From: Neoarius graeffei | Lineage: Eukaryota; Chordata; Actinopteri; Siluriformes; Ariidae | Direction: 5' to 3' | DNA length: 64,000 nucleotides | Assembly: GCF_027579695.1 (NCBI RefSeq) | Contig: NC_083577.1 | Location: 58,900,241-58,964,240 of the forward strand | Shown here: piece by piece, positions 1-11,439 of the stretch | Position numbering within the stretch: the stretch's first letter is position 1 | Layout of the letters: each line of letters begins with the position of its first letter | Notes under the pieces: model-generated | What the model saw: only the letters and a program-made list of their open reading frames with translations | Told to the model about the DNA's origin: nothing | Databases searched by the model: none | Position numbers and translations under genes: made by a program

Positions 1-294
1 AAAACGTTGCCTTGATTTTTTTTGTTGGCCCAATGTTTTATTTTTTAGAGTGTGCATGCTTCTTCACTGATTTTCAGACTTAACTGAATGAAAACAATTC
101 TGTCAATGACAGACTTCATTAGATACTAATTCAGTGCAGCCTGAAGCAATGAAACACAGTGACAATGGGATTATTCCCATCGTTCATGACTATTCTTAGG
201 TGATGAAATACTTTATAGTGAAATGTGCCACTGATTGATATTGAGGGTCTTGTAAAGTGTTGACATGTAATATTAGAAAGTGTGGATTACTTGT
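1..294. other. Unassigned AT-rich flank
   Basis: I see no coding potential, repeat or structured motif in this stretch. It lies downstream of the kcnj3 terminal exon, which is on the minus strand, so it is probably intergenic DNA. Confidence 0.4.
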
Positions 295-664
295 GGGTGG
301 CACAGTGGTGTAGTGGTTAGCACTGTCGTCTCACAGGAAGAAGGTTCTGGGTTTGAGCCCAGCGGCCGACGCCGGCCTTTCTGTGTGGAGTTTGCATGTT
401 CTCCCCGTGTCTGCATGGGTTTCCTCTGGGTGCTCCGGTTTCCCCCACAGTCCAAAGACATGCAGGTTAGGTTAACCGGTGACTCTAAATTGACCATAGG
501 TGTGAATGTGAGGGTGAATGGTTGTTTGTCTTTGCGTGACAGACCTGCAATGATCTGGCGACTTGTCCAGGGTGTACCCTGCCTCTCGCCCATAGTCAGC
601 TGGGATAGGCTCCAGCTTGTCCACGACCCTGCACAGGATAAGCTGTTATGGATAATGGATGGAT
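295..664 (+). repeat. tRNA-derived SINE (Mermaid/V-SINE-like), near full length
   Basis: The 5' end has a pol III A box (TGGTGTAGTGG) and B box (GGTTTGAGCCC), typical of a tRNA-derived head. The body has the segment recurring across this window (CCCCACAGTCCAAAGACATG, then GTCCAGGGTGTACCC and GCTGGGATAGGCTCCAGC), ending near an AGGATAAG-type tail and GGATGG repeats. At least seven other copies or fragments occur here. The Mermaid/V-SINE label is from recall. ORFs read through it are not genes. Confidence 0.85.
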
Positions 665-1263
665 GGAATTACCCGTACTTGTGGAGAAAAGATTTGTTCT
701 TTTCCCATCTCAGTTGCTGGTCTTAAAACAATGCTGTTACAAAGCGTTTTCTTTTGTTCATGCTCTCTCTCTCTCTCTCTCTCTTGTTCCCTCTTTCTCT
801 TTCTTTCACTCTTCTCCTGAGATTGCCCTCTAAACACAGCCAACAGATGGGGGAGAAAATGTGATGTCACGTTTTGGGGGCTGGAATGCAGAAATATTCC
901 TCAAGGCTGAGTTTATGGTAAATTCATCCTCATTCTGCATGCTGCAGGAAATAAGAAAAAAGCATAATCTGATATTATGCTCATATAAATAGCACAATGC
1001 ATTTAACCCCCCCCCCCCCACACACACACACACACACAAAATGTGTCTCTATTATGACTGAAGATAAATGTCAATTATGGATGTAATGTGTTCAATTAAG
1101 GACTGACTATATTTTAAACATAGTATGAGTTAAATAATGCTGCCAGTTTTTCTACACTGATTTGTGTATATATAGTATACATATATGACCAGGTCTGTGG
1201 AAATATTTAATATTCTTTATCTTAGGGAGACATCAGTTCATCATTCACATCCTCTGTTTATCT

Positions 1264-1334
<71 letters not shown>
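1264..1334. repeat. (GT)n microsatellite
   Basis: Uninterrupted GT dinucleotide tract of about 70 bp. The poly-Val/Cys translations across it are artefacts. Confidence 0.97.
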
Positions 1335-1963
1335 CCGCACACACATATATGCAGCAAGGGAACTGTTGTGGACAGCATGTTGGCGTTTTAATATTTTGGT
1401 CGTGAATATGTCTATCTGGCTTTGACTGGTTTCTAATTATTACTTTTCCATCCCTGTCTTCTGTAGGATTATGTTCTTGTGTTTTTAGTTTATTTTTTTC
1501 ATATTCACTTCTTCAGAGGGGACATGATGTTCATTTTGCTCTGCAAGAGAGCATCAGGGTGTTATTTTGCCATTTAAATACATCCACATGCATCACATGA
1601 CCTTCTACATTGGAGGTTATATGGTATGCATTCTGAATAAAGTGACACTTGAACAAAATAAAAATTTAAAAAATTAGAAGAGAGAAAATAACAAGTACTT
1701 CCTGTGTGTATACTAATACAGGAAATGTATATTTAATTGTTATGAGCTAGAAGCAACATTTTAAGAACTTTTAGACATTATTGACTGAGTATAACCAATA
1801 AACATCATGGAATAGACTATAGATAGGCTGGACATAAGAAATCTAAAGTGTCAATTCACCCAAATGACTAATGCTTTTAATACTCTGTGGGTTTTGTTGT
1901 TGTTGATGTTGTTTTAATCTAGTCACAAAAATCCTCAGGTTATTTAGAATCAGAAATATTACA

Positions 1964-1965
<2 letters not shown>

Positions 1966-2019
<54 letters not shown>
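1966..2019. repeat. (GT)n microsatellite
   Basis: GT dinucleotide tract of about 54 bp, followed by an imperfect GCGTGTGCATGTGTGTG tail. Confidence 0.96.
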
Positions 2020-2023
<4 letters not shown>

Positions 2024-2641
2024 TGTGCATGTGTGTGTTTTACGGGGCCGCAGGTGCACCCCCATCTGCACTCCCCTCAGAGGAAGAGGCAGCTGTTGTG
2101 GATGAGATATTCCCCCATGTGTCTGGCATGGAGAGCAAACCTCCACTAATACCATCAACATCACTGCACTGATGATTAGGTGCTCTCTCGCTCTGCAAGG
2201 AAGAGAGAGATAGAGGCACAGAGTAAACACAACCCAGATGGGTTTACAGAAATAACATAAGTGATACAAACTTAGAAGTGAAAAGCAGAAAGAAAAGGGT
2301 GAGAAGTTTTTTCTATTTTATTCTCCTTTAGCTTGCCAACATGTAGATTTCCAAGTAAATCAAAATCAATACAAAGTCCTCCAGCCTTATTCAGCTTGTT
2401 AATGAGAGACTGCTGATTCGCTCTGTGCCTCGATTTTGATCAATACAATATTTGAGTATGGGTTTATTGAGGATTATCCTTTTTCAAGACCATAATTTGT
2501 CCCTGTACTATAAAACATTATTTACCAATTTTGCCATTTATTTGTACAGGCATTGGCCATTTATGACAGACTTGTGTATGTTGTAGTGTGATGCTCACTA
2601 TAATACCTCTGCCTCTAATATTAAAGCTATTAATTTTTTAA

Positions 2642-3903
2642 AGGTCCCATGGCATGGTGGTTTGTTGATGCTTTAAACGGGCTTGTGGAGGCTTCCGGAT
2701 GTTATATCCGTAGCCTTTCTCGAAATGAACCCTCGGCACATAAATATAGCCTCCTGGGAGAAAGCCCCATTTCAGCGCTTTTCCCAGTGCGTCGTTTTGC
2801 TAATGAGAAGCAGGAGGCGGGGAAGGGTAGAGGGTGGGGGCGGGCCATGGGGGGAGGGGGAGGGGCTTGACCAAGCTGCGCACACACATACTCGCTGCTA
2901 TCAGCGCCTGTAGCCACGCTGCTAAGACAAAACCCCGTTTTCCCTCGGACTCCTTTCGTAAACTCAACGTGACACAGAGAACAGAGAGTGAGAGTGTTCG
3001 GAGTGGTAGTTTACGAACGTATAATACCCTAGGCTTGAACACACACTCCATAACCAAAGAGGATAGAAGCAGCAACTACAGCAACATATCGCTTATCCAA
3101 CAGAAGACATGCATTGCGGAGCAATAGTCAAACATAAGCTCATAAGTTACAGTCAATTTCCAGACTAAACTCAGTTTAACAGAGCATGCTGCATGCTCTT
3201 TAGTTTTGTAGTGCAGATTACCTGGCTAACTGCAGGAAGCGGTTAGCTGCACAGCTAATGTAGCCATTGCTAGGCTAACGCACCGATTTTAAAACACGGC
3301 AAAACGACCAGTTATACACTTACTTGTTCGGTGTTTGTTGCTGATGCGGCAGGGATGCTTGGCACGGACCCAGGCTTCAGTGACAGTTGATGTGCAAAAC
3401 CTGCCCTGTACTGTCCCAAGTTGTGGAAACATTCCTCAGGAAAATGCTTCCGACAAACATACACCGTCTTAGGTAGACTCGACGGTGTATTATTGAAGTA
3501 AATAAAATTAAGCCACTGAGTCTTCAGGGGCTCTCCCGTCGGCAGTAAAAACAGACTCTTTTCTGTGTTGTCACATCCATGTACAGCGCAATTTCCATGT
3601 TTCGCTCGCTTAGGTGATGCCATGTTGTTGTGTCCTCTATGGTCTCCTCACTACAACTGGGCGGGGCAATCCATACAGTGGGTGGGAATCCAGAGGGGGG
3701 GTGTGGGGATCATCTCCCTTGCTGACGTAGTAAAGGGAAGAGCTTATCAACGCGCTGTTTTGACGTGCCATTCTCAAATGTTGGGCATAGTTTGGGTTAC
3801 ACATTGTGAAATTTCTAGCCACTGGGGTGACTTAATAAGGTCAGAGGAACTCATTTTAACATTAAAAAACCTCAGAAAGTGAAAATTTCATGCCATGGGA
3901 CCT
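2642..3903. mobile_element. piggyBac-type non-autonomous element (TTAA TSD) carrying a THAP exon
   Basis: The 1262-bp element is flanked by TTAA at 2638-2641 and 3904-3907. It has inverted ends: AGGTCCCATGGCATG on the left, and CATGCCATGGGACCT on the right as its exact reverse complement. TTAA duplication is characteristic of the piggyBac superfamily. A shorter relative lies at 50354-51467 in inverted orientation. Inside, on the minus strand, is a THAP-like exon with a splice donor (3324-3623). No transposase is visible, so the copy is non-autonomous. Confidence 0.8.
3324..3623 (-). CDS. THAP-type zinc-finger exon inside a piggyBac-type element
   Basis: The frame starts at ATG 3623 and runs 100 codons to a perfect GTAAGT donor at 3323-3318. 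It therefore looks like a first coding exon. The protein shows the C2CH layout of THAP DNA-binding domains: CAVHGC (C-X4-C) near residue 12, a Trp in QWLNF near residue 37, and CRKHF (C-X2-H) near residue 57. THAP domains occur in P-element/THAP9 transposases, in other transposon proteins and in host transcription factors. No following exon is visible in the element. It may be a captured host exon or the N-terminus of the lost autonomous element's protein. The exon has no stop or frameshift. Confidence 0.65.
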
Positions 3904-3907
3904 TTAA

Positions 3908-4197
3908 CATATTCTGTACTACTACTAATAATATGCTAATCAAAGCGAAATATTCCAGCATTTCCAGGGATTATTTTAAGCCAAAAGTGCTTATGCTGAG
4001 ATTAAAATTTCCATAATTGCTGACACAGACACCAGCAGAGCAAACACTCTGACATCTGCATCCTCTTCATCAGCACACAGCCAGCCAACATCCACCACAC
4101 ATTTGGTTACTGATTATGACTCCTTGACCACTATATAGGTTTTGATTATAGGTAAGTTAAACTTTTGTACATAATGAAGGAAAACATTCACTAGATG
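3908..4197. other. Unassigned spacer
   Basis: AT-rich sequence between the piggyBac-type element and a Tc1-like relic. Nothing recognised. Confidence 0.4.
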
Positions 4198-4704
4198 CAC
4201 TATATGGCCAAAAGTATGTGGACACCTGGCCATCATATCCATATGTGGTTCTTTCCCAAACCGTTGCCATAAAGCTGAAAGCATGCAATTGTATAGAATG
4301 TCTTTGTATGCTGCAGCGTTACGATTTCTATTCACTGGAACTAGGGGCCTAACCTAATCTTTTTTTCAGCATGACAATACCCCTGTGCATAAAGCAAGGT
4401 ACATGAAGACATGGTTTTTCAGGCTTGGAGTGGAAGAACTCGAGTGGTCTGCACAGACCTCAACCCCACTGAATGCCTTTGGGATTAACAGGAACGCTGA
4501 CTGCGCATCAAGCTGTCTTGCTGACTTCAGCACCCAACCTCATGAATGGTCTTGTGACTGAATGTGGAAAAAAATCTCACAGTCATGCTCCAAAATCTAG
4601 TAGAAAGCCTTCCTAGGTAAGTGGAGGTTGTTACATTTGGAATGGGACATTCAAAGAACACATATGGGTATAACGGTCAGGTGTCCACAAACTTTAAAGT
4701 ATAA
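4198..4704 (+). mobile_element. Degenerate Tc1-like element
   Basis: The ends are imperfect inverted repeats: ACTATATGGCCAAAAGTATG then TGGACACCTGGCC on the left, matching the reverse complement of GGTCAGGTGTCCACAAACTT on the right. Internally, around 4370-4500, a decayed transposase stretch reads QHDNTPVHKARYMKTW, like the second-Asp region of Tc1 transposases, followed by scrambled sequence. A related copy at 57634-61455 is split by an RTE-like element. Not coding. Confidence 0.7.
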
Positions 4705-4724
4705 TTGATATTGAAATGTGGTGT

Positions 4725-4726
<2 letters not shown>

Positions 4727-4761
<35 letters not shown>
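4727..4761. repeat. (CA)n microsatellite
   Basis: CA dinucleotide tract followed by a short AT tract, immediately 5' of a SINE. Confidence 0.95.
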
Positions 4762-4769
<8 letters not shown>

Positions 4770-4772
4770 CAA

Positions 4773-5145
4773 GGGTGGCACGGTGGTGTAGTGGTTAGTG
4801 CTGTCGCCTCACAGCAAGAAGGTCCGGGTTCGAGCCCCGTAGCCGGCGAGGGCCTTTCTGTGTGGAGTTTGCATGTTCTCCCCGTGTCCGCGTGGGTTTC
4901 CTCCGGGTGCTCCGGTTTCCCCCACAGTCCAAAGACATGCAGGTTAGGTTAACTGGTGACTCTAAATTGACCGTAGGTGTGAATGTGAGTGTGAATGGTT
5001 GTCTGTGTCTATGTGTCAGCCCTGTGATGACCTGGCGACTTGTCCAGGGTGTACCCCGCCTTTCGCCCGTAGTCAGCTGGGATAGGCTCCAGCTTGCCTG
5101 CGACCCTGTAGAAGGATAAAGCGGCTAGAGATAATGAGATGAGAT
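4773..5145 (+). repeat. tRNA-derived SINE (Mermaid/V-SINE-like), full length
   Basis: Well-preserved copy: A box TGGTGTAGTGG, B box GGTTCGAGCCC, conserved body, and the 3' end GATAAAGCGGCTAGAGATAA then GAGATGAGATAA. Less diverged than the copy at 295-664, and useful as the reference for the truncated copies in this window. Confidence 0.88.
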
Positions 5146-5305
5146 AATTCAAAATAATTCAAAAAAGGAATACAAAGAAGGAATTCTCTGATGGAAACAT
5201 CGTTTGCAGAAGTGTTTGGACTGAAATGGAGGATATGTAGAGAAATAGCTTTGCTATTTTCATAAATAAAGATTTTTTTCATTTGTCTTAGAACTTTTTG
5301 ACTTC

Positions 5306-5308
<3 letters not shown>

Positions 5309-5344
<36 letters not shown>
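5309..5344. repeat. (TA)n microsatellite
   Basis: TA dinucleotide tract of about 36 bp. Confidence 0.95.
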
Positions 5345-5348
<4 letters not shown>

Positions 5349-6044
5349 TGCATACTCAGACTTTAAAATTGCCAGTGTCATGATAAAATATGTGTCTTTT
5401 CTTTTCAGATTTCCCTGAAATAGTATAGGACATAGGAACACAGCTACAGGATATCAGAACTCTCAGTTTTCCAACCTCAACACCTGAACAAGTAAAAGTG
5501 GTTATTTGGAGTATTTGATGTTTATCTGGACCACTGCGGTGGTGTGGTTTCAGAATTTATGCCAGGACTGTTTAGCCATCAGTCAGCAGTAGAGAGAGTG
5601 GGCAAACACTGCAGCTCCACAGAGCAGACACTAATTATAGAGTCCAGATTTCATTTTTTGTCATTTTGTGTTATGAAAAACAAAGCTTCTGTGACTACAA
5701 AGTGTTCCTGAGTGCATTTTTCATATATTTCTGCAAACCAACAGTGAGCCTGTTTAAGAGAAACTATTTAAACCTTATAAGGGGATATTCATTGGTGGCA
5801 ACACAGGAGCCATTTGAATTGTGTCTCAGGTGATTTAACCACATAATATGGTGGCTCAAATTTGAATTTATTGAGTAATCAGGGGATAATGATAGCAATT
5901 TCCTATCAGAGTTAAGCAGTCATTCAGTATGAAAAATGGCTGAGCTCACTCTTATTGCAGTGCTGCTTTAAAAGCAGAATGAATGAATTATGCAGACAAC
6001 AAAAACATTGCAAGAAAACAAAAATGACTGATAAAAGCCAGTTT
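5345..6044. other. Unassigned non-coding sequence
   Basis: No coding signal, SINE or transposon end recognised. Ordinary AT-rich flank. Confidence 0.4.
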
Positions 6045-6930
6045 TGTAGTCAAGTCACTAAACCTCGAGTCCAAGTCCAGTCTCGAGTCCCCAGTGTTCA
6101 AGTCCAGGTCATTAAAAAAAAAAATGAGTCAAGTCTGAGAACAACACTCCAACTGCACTATTTGACGGTGGCTGTTTTAGTGCTATTAACATTAGTTTGT
6201 TCCTGAGCATGATGTATGAACAGGTGAATGTGCATTCTCTTTGTCAGGGAGTGCAAAGTACTCTGTCAGAGATGGTTGAGAGATGGATGTGAGTGCAGAA
6301 GGTGTGTTTATTAATACAAGTGAAGACAGGTAAACAATCCAGAATGGCAGGCAAAATCGTAAAACAGTGAAACAGGCAATAGGTCAACCGAGACACAAAC
6401 AGGCTATTGCAGACTCAGCAGAATCAAAGACGAGAAACAGGAAATCAGGGATCAGGAACCCAAAAAAGGAACTAAGGCTCGGTAATGTGTCAGTAACGCA
6501 ACTAAATACTTCGCAAAGTAACTGTGTCTTCAGAGTTTTTATATAGGCGCGCTGATTGTGCTTTAATCCTGTGCAGGTGTGAGTTGTTTATGGCGCATGC
6601 AAGAGAGTCCATTTGGCGTGCGCGGTGTCCAGAGCGTGCCCAAGAGTCTATCTGATGCACACGCCAAGATGCGCAGGTGTGACGCTCTTCCACAAAATTA
6701 GTATAAAACTTAATGTAGATATAAATATCTTATGCCAAATTATTATGGCATGTTACAAAAAATAAAGAAAAAATCTGAGTCCTCATCTCTAATTTACGAG
6801 TCCTGATGCAGTTAATGCCTGAGTCCAAGTCCGAGTCATCAGTGCTCAAGTCCAAGTCGAGTCACGAGTCCTTAAAATTAGGGCACGAGTCAGACTCAAG
6901 TCCGTGTCCTGGACTCGAGTACTACAAGCC
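6045..6930. repeat. Unclassified GAGTCC-rich repeat, interrupted by a solo LTR
   Basis: Both ends are rich in degenerate GAGTCCAAGTCC-type words (about 6062-6112 and 6775-6915), largely in the same orientation. They bracket a solo LTR. I do not know the family. The unit without the LTR would be about 440 bp. Confidence 0.5.
6242..6684 (-). mobile_element. Solo LTR, about 443 bp, with 5-bp TSD
   Basis: A perfect 5-bp duplication, CTCTT, flanks it at 6237-6241 and 6685-6689. Read on the minus strand the ends are CGTCACAC...CCTGACA; CGTCA is one substitution from the TGTCA that would complete the usual TG...CA inverted ends. In the same orientation there is a TATA box (TATATAAAAA, 6545-6536) and, further 3', an AATAAA (6312-6307). 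That is the expected U3-R-U5 order. No internal region remains, so it probably arose by LTR-LTR recombination. The 5-bp TSD does not distinguish Ty3/Gypsy from other LTR groups. Confidence 0.7.
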
Positions 6931-9397
6931 TGATAAAAGCTGATATCATAAAATGTTTGCACAAGTTCATAAGGTATTTTTGGTACCTTCATTGCTTTAT
7001 CTTTTAAAATCTAAAAAAAAAGGGAGTTTCCTAAAGTTTAGTTGCAGTTTGACAATCATACTCGTCAGTTCCTCCACAAGGGAATATTTCAATGGTTTTA
7101 TGTAAAACCCTATAATTGTTTCCCTTTCAGAGAGGGTTCAAAGTAAAACCCTGTTCAACAGCTGAAAAGCTCTCCAAAGAACCCTTGAAGAACCCTTGAA
7201 GGTCTCTAAGCAGGTCTAAATGTTATACTCTTATCATTTGCATATCATCATGCAAGAACATTCCAGTTGTCACACATAGAGCGAATAAATAATTTTATTT
7301 ATGGTATCATCATTACAGTTAAGAATTTCTTTTTGCTATACTGATAGCAGATAACCTTGTGTATAATATTTAAGAGTTTATTGTGCCTTACTTGTGTGCC
7401 ATCATTAACCTATTGTACAGTACACCACAGGAAAGATTGGATATGTCTATATGTGTACCCTAAGGCCAACTACATCATATGCTTATCCCTCAGTATATTT
7501 AGGATGATGTAAAGAACACATGAAACCTTACTTTACTAACAAAATATGTAGAAAGGTTTATTGGGTCTGATACAGTATATTTAAGACTTGACATGAATAA
7601 ACTGACACTTAAGATTTTATATATGTGATAATCCTTGAGGTAATCTAGGAAAGTGACATCGACTTCCTCAATAAATAACAGACATTTTCCATACTTATGT
7701 TCTTGATAATCAGACCATTTTAGGTCACAAGAAAGACCCAAGATGCAGTACTGACATTTGGATACATCAGTGATTAGTTCCATTGTCTTGGTTCCATTTT
7801 TAATTGATCTGTCAGGTTAACAGGTAAAAAGGTAAGAAAATCACTGTGCGTTATCTTTTATTATCTCTTATTGATTATTTTGATTTACCAAACACGAAGA
7901 GAGTGAGACATAAATCATATAAAGTTACAAAGCAAAACCTTGGTGCTTTATGCTAATAAAGGGTGCAGCCCATTTAGTGGTGCAGTGGGATATCCACCAT
8001 TCATAGCAGTTTTCCTTCTACAGGTCATGCATGCCAATATTGCCATTGTGTTCTGTTGGATGCAGAGTAAAAGCTTTTATTCTATAACACAAGGCCATCT
8101 CTGCTATCATTTCCTCACCATGAGGCTGATAGTGGGACAGTAAATGGCAGTAGGTGCCGAGATCTCCATGGTGATAAAGACAGAAGCTCAGGGGAGAGAG
8201 CGCTGCTCAGTCAGGGTGCATTAACAAGATTTAGACACCACTTCAGCGGATCAGGCACTTGCATGCATGAATCTACCTTGCCATTCAATCAAGCAGCTAG
8301 GGAGAGAATTAACATTTGCGCTTAGATAGTAAATGAGAGTTGATGCTTATTTCAAAGGTTAAGTATTGAACCATAGCTTCCTTTTTCATGGTAGTTTGTT
8401 ATAGAATTATACAACAGTCTCAGTATAATTAGACTACAATATGTGTAAACTATCAAAATGAATTTAAAGCACTAGTAAAGCTGAAAAACTAATTATAGTT
8501 CTTATTAAACAGTCTACCACAAAAGGCATGTACCGGAATGTACAGGAGTTCAAATGATCCATGTTCATGTGTCTTAGAGGTCACTACAACAGACATATTA
8601 GTCAAAGTAGCTACGCAGAGGTCAGTGTTTGTACAACATTTAGTTATTGCTTAATTTAGGCAGAGGGGATAATGCATTGATGCTAGTGCAGTGATTTTCA
8701 TCCAGACTCTAAACAAGCTCAGGAATTTATAATGATCTGGTGAATTTCTGTTTTTTCCCCTCTTTAATGCAGAGCTGATAGATCTAAAAACCATTAAGAT
8801 CCACTTAGCTTATGTAATTTTCCTTTTATAAAACTGTTTTGATGAACGACCCTTGAACCCATTTTGCAGAAGAATGGAGCTTACCCTGTCTCTTAAAATC
8901 TTAAAAATAACTATGGACAAGCTGAGAAAAGTGAAAGAAAGTAATATATTCAAGGCTAACATTAGAGTACATTACCTCTCCAAGTAAACATGCATTTTAA
9001 CATAATCTAAGAAACACTTTTACACTTGACAACAAAAGAACAAATAAAATGAATACACATCAGGCATGTATGAGGAATTGTCCAATCATATGGCTTGATG
9101 TTCAGATGACCAGCTTGTCTTGGCAAATTTTATTCACTCTTCAAATAAACGTGCCTAAATAAAACATGCCCGACAGCAGAAAACTGCATTAACATGCACT
9201 TAGTGTTTCATACATGCCAGATTGAGCTTAAAAATCACAACCTGAAAGGATTCGCTTGCTGCATGTCTACCCACAAATCTCCACAAATGTGCTTTATTAA
9301 AGTTGTCTTATTTATAGGTACGCTAGGCGTAAGATTCTGTCCATGCTAGCAAGCCTAAGGGAGAATTATAGTATATGTGTGTGGTTGCTTGTTTCAT
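6931..9397 (-). other. 3' UTR or downstream flank of kcnj3
   Basis: This stretch follows the kcnj3 stop codon (at 9398-9400) on its sense strand. Several TTTATT words (AATAAA on minus, for example near 9291 and 9125) could serve as poly(A) signals, but I cannot choose one. No transposon was recognised except short AGAACCCTTGAAGAACC-type repeat words near 7175-7200. The minus-strand frame at 7499-7783 (94 codons) matches nothing I recognise and is probably chance. Confidence 0.45.
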
Positions 9398-9996
9398 CTA
9401 TGTGAAGCGATCCGAGTTCATCTTTCGTAATTTGGGTGGCAAATGTCCGTCCATACGTCCTCCACCCCCTCCCCCTGCCAATCGCTGCAGCTTGGGAGGC
9501 AAATCTGCCACTGATTGGCTGATGGGCTCAGCATTTATTTTGGCACTCCTGGATACGTTCTTTTCTTCAGAGACACCTGGCACAGAGCTTATACGTTGCA
9601 GCTTTGTGGACAGGTCTCCTAGGCTGTAGGTCATCTCTGATGTAGTGGAACTCATTCGGAGCAGCTTCCTTGGCAGCCCATCACGTCCTGTCATCTTCTG
9701 CAGCTTAGCTGGGAGCTTGGTGGTTGTCTCCACATCCTCCAAAAGCTCCAGACAGTCCAGAGAGTTGTTCTTGTCACCACTGTTACACAATGATGGAGCT
9801 GTGAGTGGAGAGGACATGAGCAGGGCCTCATCCTGCTCTTTTACACTATAGGGTGGTGTGGGGACCTCAAACGTGGCATGGAACTGAGAGTAGTCCACCT
9901 TGAAGAATCCCTCCTCCAGAGAGATAACAGGGAAGAACCGATGGCCCCATAGCACCTCATCTTCCGTGTATGACGTCCTCGCTTGGCAAGTCATAC
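9398..9996 (-). CDS. kcnj3: kcnj3 terminal coding exon (Kir3.1/GIRK1 C-terminal cytoplasmic domain)
   Basis: Kir3.1 is a subunit of the G-protein-gated inward rectifier potassium channel, acting in the plasma membrane of heart and neurons. This exon encodes the last 198 residues. It begins [18 protein letters not shown] and [19 protein letters not shown], the conserved end of the Kir cytoplasmic beta-fold. It continues into the Kir3.1-specific tail ([41 protein letters not shown]) and ends RKMNSDRFT, then TAG at 9398-9400. The exon starts at 9996, just after a pyrimidine-rich acceptor (TCTTGTCCTACAG). Its first two bases, GT, complete a split Gly codon. A run of seven Gly lies near the end of the tail. 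Transmembrane and pore exons lie upstream on the minus strand beyond this window. Frame is intact. Confidence 0.95.
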
Positions 9997-10879
9997 CTGT
10001 AGGACAAGATAGGGAGGGATAATGAAATTTACACATCACAGAGATTAATCAAGCAGAAATAAGACCAATGCCTCATCAAAGCCCAGCAGAATATTATTAT
10101 TCAAAACCCTAGTAGAAACTGCCATCCCACAACCAATAACTAACCCAATTCATCAAGGAGACATAGAAACCATTTTTAGTGCTTGATGAAAAGCATTCAC
10201 AATGAAACAGCAGTGCCTTTGTGAAGCCAATGAATACGAATGCATAACATGTGCATGGGCTCACTCATCCAAGCAATCAATTACTGCAAGACAATGTAAA
10301 AAAAAAGATATGTACTGCATATAGATTCATATTACTTCTAAGTGACACTCAATGGTAGAAAAAAAGCATTTAGAATATGCAATAATGTGAATGTTAAAGC
10401 ATTCGTCAAATCAGTCAAAAGACATCCAATTACTTATTTGGCAACCTGTTATAGGATTCGTGCCATTAAACTCACAACCATGATACACCATAATGTTTAC
10501 CTCAAAGTAGTCTCAGGATTATTTTATATTTTCAAAACTGTCTACAAGGATGTGCAGCCACAAATGCACTGTGGTAATTACACATTGGTGTACAGCACCA
10601 ATGGCATGAATTTATTAAGCATATAAAATAGAATTAAAAAAAAAAACTCTGATCACTATAATGAGCAAGGAGGAGATTCAGTAACACTTGAATTTATACC
10701 ATGGTTTCATTTTCCCATATTGTACATACTCCAAATTGAAAATGAAAGACTCCCATTGAAGTAGAAGACATCTCACATTACAGTATATATATAATCAGTA
10801 TGCTATAAAGAGAGGTATACTGACAGACAAGAAGATGATGCACTACACCTGACAGGTGGAGAAGTATTCTTAAAGTCAA
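9997..10879 (-). other. Start of the inferred kcnj3 intron 2
   Basis: Follows the splice acceptor on the minus strand. AT-rich, with no exon or transposon recognised. That it belongs to intron 2 rests on the exon order known for vertebrate kcnj3 and on no other gene being visible. Confidence 0.6.
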
Positions 10880-11439
10880 ACCCTGTGTCTGAAATCACTC
10901 ACTCGTTCACTACTCCCTACTCCCTATATAGTGAGCTCATTGGTAAAATGAAAAAAAAAAAAAGCTTTCGGACACTAGTCCATCACGCTGGTATTTACGT
11001 TATTACTGTCGACAATTAAAACGTGCCAGATCAGTCGGCAGGCGGGTTTTCAAAATAATAAATACATGCATGTATTTTTGTGATAAATACATATTATACT
11101 GAGCGTATTTCCCACATTAATCAATACAAAGCACCTGCGTCTTTCAGCTTTTTTAAATCAAGGCTGAATACTTTCTTCTTTGCCGCTTCCTTTTATTAAA
11201 TCAAATTTGAGACTTTTAATTTGATTTCTTTCAGCGTGACCACAATGCATGATGGGATATATTGCTTTGGTTAGTGACCATCGGTTGTACACTACTTTTC
11301 ATGATGCATTGTGGGATACTTTGAGTGCACTCTATAGGGTATAAATAATCCTTGCTAAGGTTTTGGACAGCATTACAAAATGGCATCCCCACTATATAGT
11401 GCCCTATATAGTGAGTAGGGAGCGATTTCAGACACAGGG
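10880..11439. mobile_element. hAT-type MITE with 8-bp TSD
   Basis: An 8-bp duplication, AAAGTCAA, flanks it at 10872-10879 and 11440-11447. The inverted ends read CCCTGTGTCTGAAATCACTC on the left. The right end, in reverse complement, reads CCCTGTGTCTGAAATCGCTC. Internal CTATATAGTG words recur near both ends. There is no transposase; 560 bp with an 8-bp TSD fits a hAT-derived MITE. Confidence 0.8.

Larger units (their letters stand above)
665..2637. other. Non-coding stretch with simple repeats
   Basis: Contains (CT)n near 764-783, a C-run followed by (CA)n near 1009-1038, and two long (GT)n tracts listed separately. No exon, transposase fragment or SINE was recognised in the remaining sequence. 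Confidence 0.5.

Noticed and set aside
295..370. True tRNA genes at SINE heads
   Set aside because: A and B boxes are present but no cloverleaf acceptor pairing is evident and the sequence continues into the SINE body.
280..726. 148-codon frame at the SINE
   Set aside because: It reads through a tRNA-derived SINE; the same artefact appears at every SINE copy in both orientations.
1185..1391. Val/Cys-rich frame
   Set aside because: Translation of a (GT)n microsatellite.
7499..7783. 94-codon minus-strand frame downstream of kcnj3
   Set aside because: No recognisable motif, AT-rich, and within the probable 3' UTR or flank; consistent with chance.
10342..10626. 94-codon plus-strand frame
   Set aside because: No motif or splice context and inside intron; likely chance.
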